From assembly GCF_950295315.1 (NCBI RefSeq), contig NC_080172.1, forward strand, positions 78,015,118 to 78,079,117: 64,000 bases of DNA, written 5' to 3'. The notes below the pieces were generated by a model. That model was not told the origin of the DNA. It saw nothing but the letters and a program-made list of their open reading frames with translations, and did no database searches. Source of the DNA: Erinaceus europaeus (Eukaryota > Chordata > Mammalia > Eulipotyphla > Erinaceidae). This document shows, in pieces, positions 58,608 to 64,000 of this stretch. Made by a program: the position numbers and the translations under genes. The first letter of the stretch is position 1. The number at the start of each line of letters is the position of its first letter.

Positions 58608-58878
58608 TTTTTTTTTTTCTCCTCCAGGGTTATTGCTGGGCTCGGTGCCTGCACCATGAATCCACCGCTCCTGGAGGCCATTTTTTCCCCCTTTTGTTGC
58701 CCTTGTTGTAGCTTCGTTGTGGTTATTATTATTATTGCCCTTGTTGACACAATTCGTTGTTGGATAGGACAGAGAGAAATGGAGAGAGGAGGGGGAGACA
58801 GAGAAGGGGAGAGAAAGACAGACACCTGCAGACCTGCTTCACGGCCTGTGAAGCGACTCCCCTGCAGGTGGGGAGCCT
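58608..58878 (-). mobile_element. Headless long-tail SINE with extended tail
   Basis: Starts with poly-T, then 'ctccagggttattgctgggc' and 'gcaccatgaatccaccgctc' (the extended tail), 'ttgttgcccttgttgtagc', 'tggataggacagagagaaat' and the body complement 'cccctgcaggtggggagcc'. It then fuses to L1 3' UTR. The arms 'cctccagg' (58621) and 'cctggagg' (58670) can pair. Confidence 0.9.
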
Positions 58879-59325
58879 GTCTCTATCTTTCCCTAGTGGA
58901 GCAGGGATTTGGAGAGGTGGGTTACTAGGACACATTGGTGAAGTCTTCTGTCCAGGGAAGTCAGGTTGGCATCATGGTAGCTCCTGCAACTTGGTGACTG
59001 AAAAAAAATTAAGATATAAAGCACAACAAATTGTTTAATTTTAGTAGTCAAGAACCCAAATGCAAAAAGATAGCAGATAAAATTTGGGGGTTTCCATTTT
59101 GGAAAAAGCTAGTAGGTCTATTTTAGTTGTATTCCAGGAGGTTCATGACTTTGCTAGTTTTTACTTGAGCCCAACAAACAGCTAACAGGCAGGTGGGCCA
59201 AAGATATTTCCTGAAGAGAATGTATCAGTGTTGAGGATAGGATTAGAAAGGTGGATCAGGGAAGAGAGTAGCTCCCAAATGGGAAAAAAACAGATACTTT
59301 CTATCTGAAAGTCAGCCAGGAGTGT
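58879..59325 (-). mobile_element. L1 3' UTR fragment lacking its end
   Basis: 'tctatctttccctagtggag' to 'tcccaaatgggaaaaa' in minus orientation, colinear with 7840-8245. The terminal UTR and poly-A are missing at the SINE junction. Confidence 0.85.
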
Positions 59326-59340
59326 TGAAGTAAAAGAGAT

Positions 59341-61177
59341 TACATAAACACCATTCCCACCACCAAAGGACTGTGACCCATCCCTCCCGCCCACTCCCAC
59401 CCCCCACTGGCCCAGGAAGCTACATGTCTACCCCTCACCACTGGGTTTTTACTTTGGTGCCCTACTTACAATTTGATCAGGTCCTGCTTTTAGTTTCCCT
59501 TTCAGATCTTCTTCCTCAACTTCTGTTGATGAGTGGGATCATCCCATACTCATCTTTATCTTTATGACTTACCTCACTTAACAGAATTCCTTCTAGCTCT
59601 GTCCAAGATGGGTCAGAGAAGGTGGGTTCATTGTTCTTGATAGCTGCATAGTATTCCATTGTGTATATATACCACAGCTTTCTCAGCCACTCATCTGGTG
59701 TTGGGCACCTGGGTTGCTTCCAGGTTTTAGCTATTATGAATTGTGCTGCTATGAACATAGGAGTACACACCTCTTTTTGGTTGGGTGTTATGGAGTCCTT
59801 GGGGTATAACCCCAGGAGAGGAATTATTGGGTCATATGGAAGGTCCATGTCTAGCCTTCTGAGAGTTTTCCAGACTGCTCTCCACAGAGGCTGTACCAAT
59901 TTACATTCCCACCAGCAATGTAAAAGGGTTCCTCTGTCCCCACATCCTCTCCAGCATTTGCTGCTGCTGTCCTTTTCCTTTGGTGGTGGGAATGGTGTTT
60001 ATGTACACTCCTAGCAAAATGTAGACATATAAATCAGTAGTTAATTAATATGAGAGGGGGAAATCAATTGTATGTCTCAAAGTTTCTCAAAAGACAAACT
60101 GAATCTTTTTAATATATAGGCTATGTATTTGATATGTGGACTCTTTCAAAAGCCTAGACCAAGTAGATTAGAAGCTTCCAATAGCACAGCTATATACAAG
60201 ATACTGGGTACTGTACAGCAAACCATAACAAAGGGACTTTTCAAAGTTAACCCAATTAACAAATAATGTGATGATAATATTAACTATTGATTGTCTTTTT
60301 GAACCCTAAGACAGCAGGAACCTCACATCTTCACTATAGAGCCCCTACTTCCCCCAGTCCTGGAACCCTTGGATAGGGCCCACTTTCCCATATGCATCTC
60401 CCAATCCAAACCAAATAATATTGCATCCACCGATCACAACCTAACCAAAGCAACGATTGCCATCTCAACATGCTTCACCTCAGACTGTATCCAGAGACTT
60501 CATTTGTGGAATGACAACCCTTCAGCTTCATTACTCGGGTGAGACCTTTCCTTTAATAGTACACTCTAATTTCATCTCAGGTAGTTCACTTTCTAACAAA
60601 GTCCCATAACCTAGATATACACCAGTTTCTGTGAGAGAGAGCTTATGTGCACACGTATCCATAAACTACTGCAAAATATACACCTGAAAGCAGGATTACA
60701 CTAGAGTTTGCAGTGAGTACCCTCCTAATACTTCCTCTCCACTATTCCAAGCTTGGGATCCATGATTGCTCAACAAATTGTTTGGCTTCATATGTTAACT
60801 CTCTTTTCAATCACCAGGTTCCAGATGCCACCAGGATGCTGGCTAGGCTTCCCTGGATTGAAGACCCCACCAATGTGTCCTGGAGCTCAGCTTCCCCAGA
60901 GACACACCCTACTAGGGAAAGAGAGAGGCAGACTGGGGGTATGGACCGACCAGTCAACGCCCATGTTCAGCGGGGAAGCAATTACAGAAGCCAGACCTTC
61001 TACCTTCTGCAACCCTCAACGACCCTGGGTCCATGCTCCCAAAGGGATAGAGAATGGGAAAGCTACCATGGGAGGGGGTGGATTATGGGGATTGGGTGTT
61101 GGGGATTGTGTGGAGTTGTACCCCTCCTACCTTATGCTTTTGTTCACTAATCCTTTCTTAAATAAAAAATTAAAAAA
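59341..61177 (+). mobile_element. Twin-primed L1 with ORF2 C-terminus inverted
   Basis: 59341 to about 59990 is minus-oriented: start of the 3' UTR, ORF2 stop and C-terminus. From about 59993 the plus-strand 3' UTR runs about 1.18 kb to AATAAA and an A-rich tail. The ~30 bp 'ctttggtggtgggaatggtg...' is present at both the outer left end (as complement) and the switch point, so the two reverse-transcribed pieces overlapped. It defines the whole long 3' UTR. A possible duplication is 'aaagagatta' (about 59333) and 'aaagaaatta' (about 61194). Confidence 0.9.
59516..59899 (-). pseudogene. L1 ORF2 C-terminal fragment (128 codons)
   Basis: An open minus-strand frame covers the end of ORF2: 'VQPLWRAVWKTLRRLDMDLP', 'PIIPLLGLYPKD', 'PTPDEWLRKLWYIYTMEYYA' and the terminal 'GMIPLINRS'. 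It has no internal stop, so this insertion is probably among the younger ones here. Confidence 0.93.
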
Positions 61178-61201
61178 GAAAGAAAGAAAGAAAGAAAGAA
61201 A
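61178..61201 (+). repeat. (GAAA)n at L1 tail
   Basis: About six GAAA units grown from the L1 poly-A tail. Confidence 0.9.
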
Positions 61202-61216
61202 TTACAAAAAAAAAAA

Positions 61217-61405
61217 ATGGCTGGGCAGTAGCATACCCAATCTGCAGATTAAATATGCACACTACAATTGTCAAGGACCCAGGTTTGGTCCCCATCTGCA
61301 AGAGGGAAGCTTCACTAGGAGTGAAGCAGTGCTGCAGGTATCTCTTATTCTCTCTCCCGCTCTATCCATTACTTCCTCAATTTCTATCTGTCCTATCAAA
61401 TTAAA
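61217..61405 (+). mobile_element. Short-tail SINE (ERI-1-like)
   Basis: 'ggctgggcagtagcataccc' head, 'ggacccaggtttggtcccca' body, 'gcttcactaggagtgaagca', CT-rich middle and 'atcaaattaaaacataaa' end. Diverged. Confidence 0.85.
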
Positions 61406-61744
61406 ACATAAAGATAAATGAAGATATAAAATAAACACTGGCCACTAGGATCTATGTATTCATCATTTAGACTTTGACTCAGTGATAATCCTGATGGAAA
61501 ATAAAAAGACAAAAATGTTAAGTACTTAGTGTATCTTTACAGTTAATTAGAATCTTGATAATACTAAAATAATGTTTGGTTAAAATATATTTTTTGAGTC
61601 AGAGAGACACTTCACTTGGTAGGGATTATACCTTGTCCTACCTTTTGTTCCCACTTTGTTGCCTTTGTTTTGTTTTTTTAGTTTTGTCATTAATACACCA
61701 AGCTCAGAGGTTAACCAGAAGGATAAGGTTAACTAATACATTAT
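61406..61744. other. Unassigned sequence
   Basis: No gene or repeat recognised. Confidence 0.35.
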
Positions 61745-62205
61745 CTTGTATTAGTTTCCTATTGTTGCTATAACAAATTACCACATATTTAATGGCTTAG
61801 AAGAGTACAGGTTTATTATTTTGATTTCTAGTAAATAAAAGTGCAAAATGAAACTTGATGGATCAAACAGTTAGGTATCAGGAAGGCTGTACAATTTCTA
61901 TAAACTCCAAGTGGGAATTTATTTCCTTACCTTTTCCAGCTTCTAGAGGTTACTGAAATCCCTGATTCACAGAATTTTCTTCTACCATTAAATCTGGTTC
62001 CATAACATCTTCAAATCTCTACTCTACCACTCTTTGACTGTCTAATTACATTGTCATATATCCTTTTCAGGTCTCTCTTTCTTATAAAATCTCTCTCTTA
62101 CTCGAACCCGTAGAGCCATTTGGATTATACTGTGTCCTCTTAGATCATCCAGCATAATCTTCCCTCTTCAAGATTCAAAATCACTTATGCAAAATGCCTT
62201 GTGCC
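61745..62205 (+). repeat. Ancient mammalian interspersed repeat
   Basis: 'tgtattagtttcctattgtt', 'gctataacaaattaccacat', 'ccttttccagcttctagagg' and 'gattatactgtgtcctctta' belong to an old repeat found in many placental mammals, probably of L1M type. Non-coding. Confidence 0.65.
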
Positions 62206-62224
62206 ATAATTATTAGTTTAAAAG

Positions 62225-62480
62225 GAATGCTGTAATACAGTGCTACAAACCTGATGATAAAATCAGCAGAAACTTACTGTCTCCCAGCTATGGAGACTAG
62301 AATTCCAAAATCAAGGTGTCAGAAAAGCTAGATTCCTTCTGAGACTGTGAATACATTTTGCTTGTCTGTTCCTGACTTGGGAGATGGCTGAAACACTTGG
62401 TGTTCCTGTTCCTTGGGTAGCATCTGTTTTACCCCATTGCCTGCCTCTGTGATCTTTCACCCCATTGCCTTCCTCTGTAA
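62225..62480 (+). repeat. Second ancient repeat fragment of related type
   Basis: 'acttactgtctcccagctat', 'gactagaattccaaaatcaa' and 'ggtgtcagaaaagctagatt' are typical of a related old mammalian repeat end. Confidence 0.5.
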
Positions 62481-62591
62481 TGTTCTGCCTGTATTTCTGT
62501 ATTTTAGCATGGGTTTTATTCATTTTAACCATCATGGTTATATATTGCAGACACAATACAAGTGAGAACAACTGCTTTTTATAGAACTAGG

Positions 62592-63073
62592 TGCTGGGAA
62601 ATTGTGCAGATGCAGTAACATCTGCCATGTTGTCCCCTCAGGCTATTGCTAGTTCCTGCGAGAGTTGGGACATTCTCTGAGCGCCTGTTCCGCCATGTTG
62701 TGCCCTCAGGGCATTGTCAATTCCCTGCGATAGTTGGAGTGCTCTGGTTACTCCTTCCCCTTCCCATTCCCACAAAAGTTATTGTCCTACCATTCAGTGC
62801 TATGGTTACTCCTCCCCCTCCTCATTCTCATGATAGCTATTCCCATAAAAGCCCTTCTTCTTCCGCCCCTTGCTCTCTTGCCTGCTTTTCACCTTGGTGA
62901 TGGAAGGGTGCAGCGCATAGCAGGAGGCAGCCATTTTGGCTAGCTCCACATGGCCCCAACTGCTGCATTCCCACCCCAGCCCTGAGGTCCCTGCATGAAT
63001 AAAGGATTGTGTTCCCTTTCTGCTCCAAACCTCCTTTTTCTGTGTCCCGCTGCCACCACCGCAGCAAGCAACA
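62592..63073 (+). mobile_element. Solo LTR (family A) with tandem U3 repeats
   Basis: 482 bp with ends 'tgctggg' and 'gcaaca', and a perfect 6-bp target-site duplication 'actagg' at 62586-62591 and 63074-63079. A TATA-like 'cataaaag' at 62844-62851 and an AATAAA signal at 62998-63003 give plus orientation and outline U3, R and U5. U3 holds two tandem duplications. No internal viral region remains. The 6-bp duplication suggests a class II integrase; class is inferred. Confidence 0.92.
62624..62850 (+). repeat. Tandem duplications in the LTR U3 region
   Basis: 'gccatgttgt' and its following ~55 bp occur at 62624 and 62692 (period 68). 'gtgct(c/a)tggttactcct' and its following block occur at 62739 and 62797 (period 58). 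U3 duplications often carry retroviral enhancers. Confidence 0.85.
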
Positions 63074-63079
63074 ACTAGG

Positions 63080-63384
63080 TAATGATTGAAAAAATTTTTA
63101 AAAGCATTATGTTTAGTAGTAATTAGGTTTTCAGGTGTGTAGGAAAAGTTATAAACTAGATTAAGACAGCATTAAGATCCTGTACTCTGTCAATAAGCCA
63201 ACAGTTCTGGGCCAAGATATCTCTCATCTCAAAGTGGTTATTTTAAATATTACCACCCCATGGAAAATAAAATAGATTAGTCTTAATCTGAACCAAATCT
63301 AGAGGCTATTGAATTCCTTGTCAATATCCACTGCCAGTGATCCTGTTGAGTTTTTGATTGGAAAGTACTAGATAGATAGCCTGA
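63080..63384. other. Unassigned sequence
   Basis: No gene or repeat recognised. Confidence 0.35.
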
Positions 63385-63560
63385 AAAATAGTGCACCTGG
63401 TTAATGTTCCTATTTTGTCATACACTGGATGGATGGTTAAACTTGGTCCCACTACACTAGTGGATGTCTTGGCACTGTGGTATTTTCTCTCTCTTTCTCT
63501 GTGAAATTGGGAAAAAAAAAGTCAATGCAGAGCTATGAAGCCCTGGTGACAATATCAACA
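63385..63560 (+). mobile_element. Old SINE-like sequence
   Basis: 'gtgcacctggttaatgttcc', 'cttggtcccactac', 'tcttggcactgtggtatttt', a CT run and 'tgcagagctatgaagccctg' fit a diverged tRNA-derived SINE of the type seen at 2508. Confidence 0.5.
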
Positions 63561-64000
63561 AAACAGTTTTGGATAAAGACCATCATGCCCCCACTGATGA
63601 ATTGAATATGCTCTCTGAGACTTTTCTCATCAATCAGGAATTTAGGTTTCTGGAAAACTTTGTGGGGTGTAGACTTCTCTAGAAATGATGTCAGAGTCTA
63701 GTAATCACTGTCCCACATTCTACTCTGACTGAAAATGCTTTTCATCACAATTCTGTTGAACTTGTCCTGTCTTAGGTCCCTTCTGGGAAATGGATGTGCT
63801 CCATTTTCAACTTTTTAAAAATGTATTTTTATTTTCTTTTATTACATATAAGTATTTTTTATTTGTTTTTTTATCACTTTACTAAAGGTAGTGGCTTACC
63901 ATACATTTATTGACACATGGACACAACTTCTCATCTCCCTGTGATAGGTGTCTTTGAAACACTCTCTCTTCCATCGACCTAGGTCTTTTCTGCTATCATG
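63561..64000. other. Unassigned sequence
   Basis: No gene recognised. The T-rich part at about 63810-63880 may be the tail side of another retroelement cut by the window end. Confidence 0.35.

Noticed and set aside
59341..60025. DNA transposon with 30-bp terminal inverted repeats
   Set aside because: The inner sequence is L1 ORF2 C-terminus, and a plus-strand L1 3' UTR continues to the right; overlap at a twin-priming switch explains the inverted repeat.
60753..61421. 222-residue open frame as a possible host gene
   Set aside because: It lies entirely in an L1 3' UTR and its poly-A tail, and the same sequence recurs at 26.9, 51.4 and 55.2 kb.
62646..62943. Open frames of 69-84 residues on the plus strand
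   Set aside because: They fall in LTR U3/R sequence, which is normally non-coding, and overlap in two frames.

Overview
The window is nuclear DNA of a placental mammal, most likely a hedgehog (Erinaceidae; Erinaceus or Atelerix). Three signals support this. There are many tRNA-derived SINEs of the two kinds I know from hedgehog: one with a 'gcgcagcgggttaagcgca' head and a CAA/TAA-rich tail, the other with a 'ggtggtgcacctggtt' head and an AATAAATAAA tail. There is a mammalian L1 lineage with a very long 3' UTR. There is also a piece of a Vingi-type (Ingi/Jockey-related) non-LTR retrotransposon, a group reported among mammals only in hedgehogs. I find no host protein-coding exon, no functional tRNA or rRNA gene, no CpG island and no prokaryotic feature. 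All long open frames are decayed retrotransposon frames, L1 3' UTR frames, microsatellite frames or chance frames.

Layout. 1-8.3 kb: SINEs and two L1 3' ends, then a solo LTR (8316-8809). 8.8-13 kb: mostly unassigned, with SINEs and one L1 3' end. 13.0-16.2 kb: a minus-strand L1 with internal deletions that still shows the FADD catalytic box. 18.0-23.4 kb: a plus-strand mosaic of decayed L1s with three SINEs inserted, plus two of three near-identical copies of an unexplained 80-128 bp unit; the third is at 25.3 kb. 24-34 kb: SINEs, an L1 3' UTR, microsatellites and the Vingi fragment (31.4-32.26 kb). 34.5-39.7 kb: an L1 with 5' UTR, ORF1 and part of ORF2, with a solo LTR in its endonuclease region and a SINE-within-SINE in its 3' UTR. 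42.9-48.6 kb: an L1 tail and a SINE at one target site, then the best L1 copy (5' UTR with a tandem repeat, ORF1, and ORF2 into the reverse transcriptase). 51-61.2 kb: three twin-primed (5'-inverted) L1 insertions, one sitting in a SINE and bounded by a clean 15-bp target-site duplication. 62.6-63.1 kb: a solo LTR with tandem duplications in U3.

The elements relate as parasite layers. L1 supplies the reverse transcriptase presumed to move the SINEs, which lie in L1s and in each other. Target-site duplications give local insertion orders. Three solo LTRs from two families each have a 6-bp duplication, which suggests a class II (ERVK-like) integrase. I found no convincing new functional system. 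The best leads are the Vingi fragment, the near-identical inverted unit at 22/23/25 kb, the tandem L1 promoter region, the clustered twin-primed L1s and a frame that stays open in several L1 3' UTR copies. Family names come from recognition without a database search, and element ends without a stated duplication are good to about 10-30 bases.
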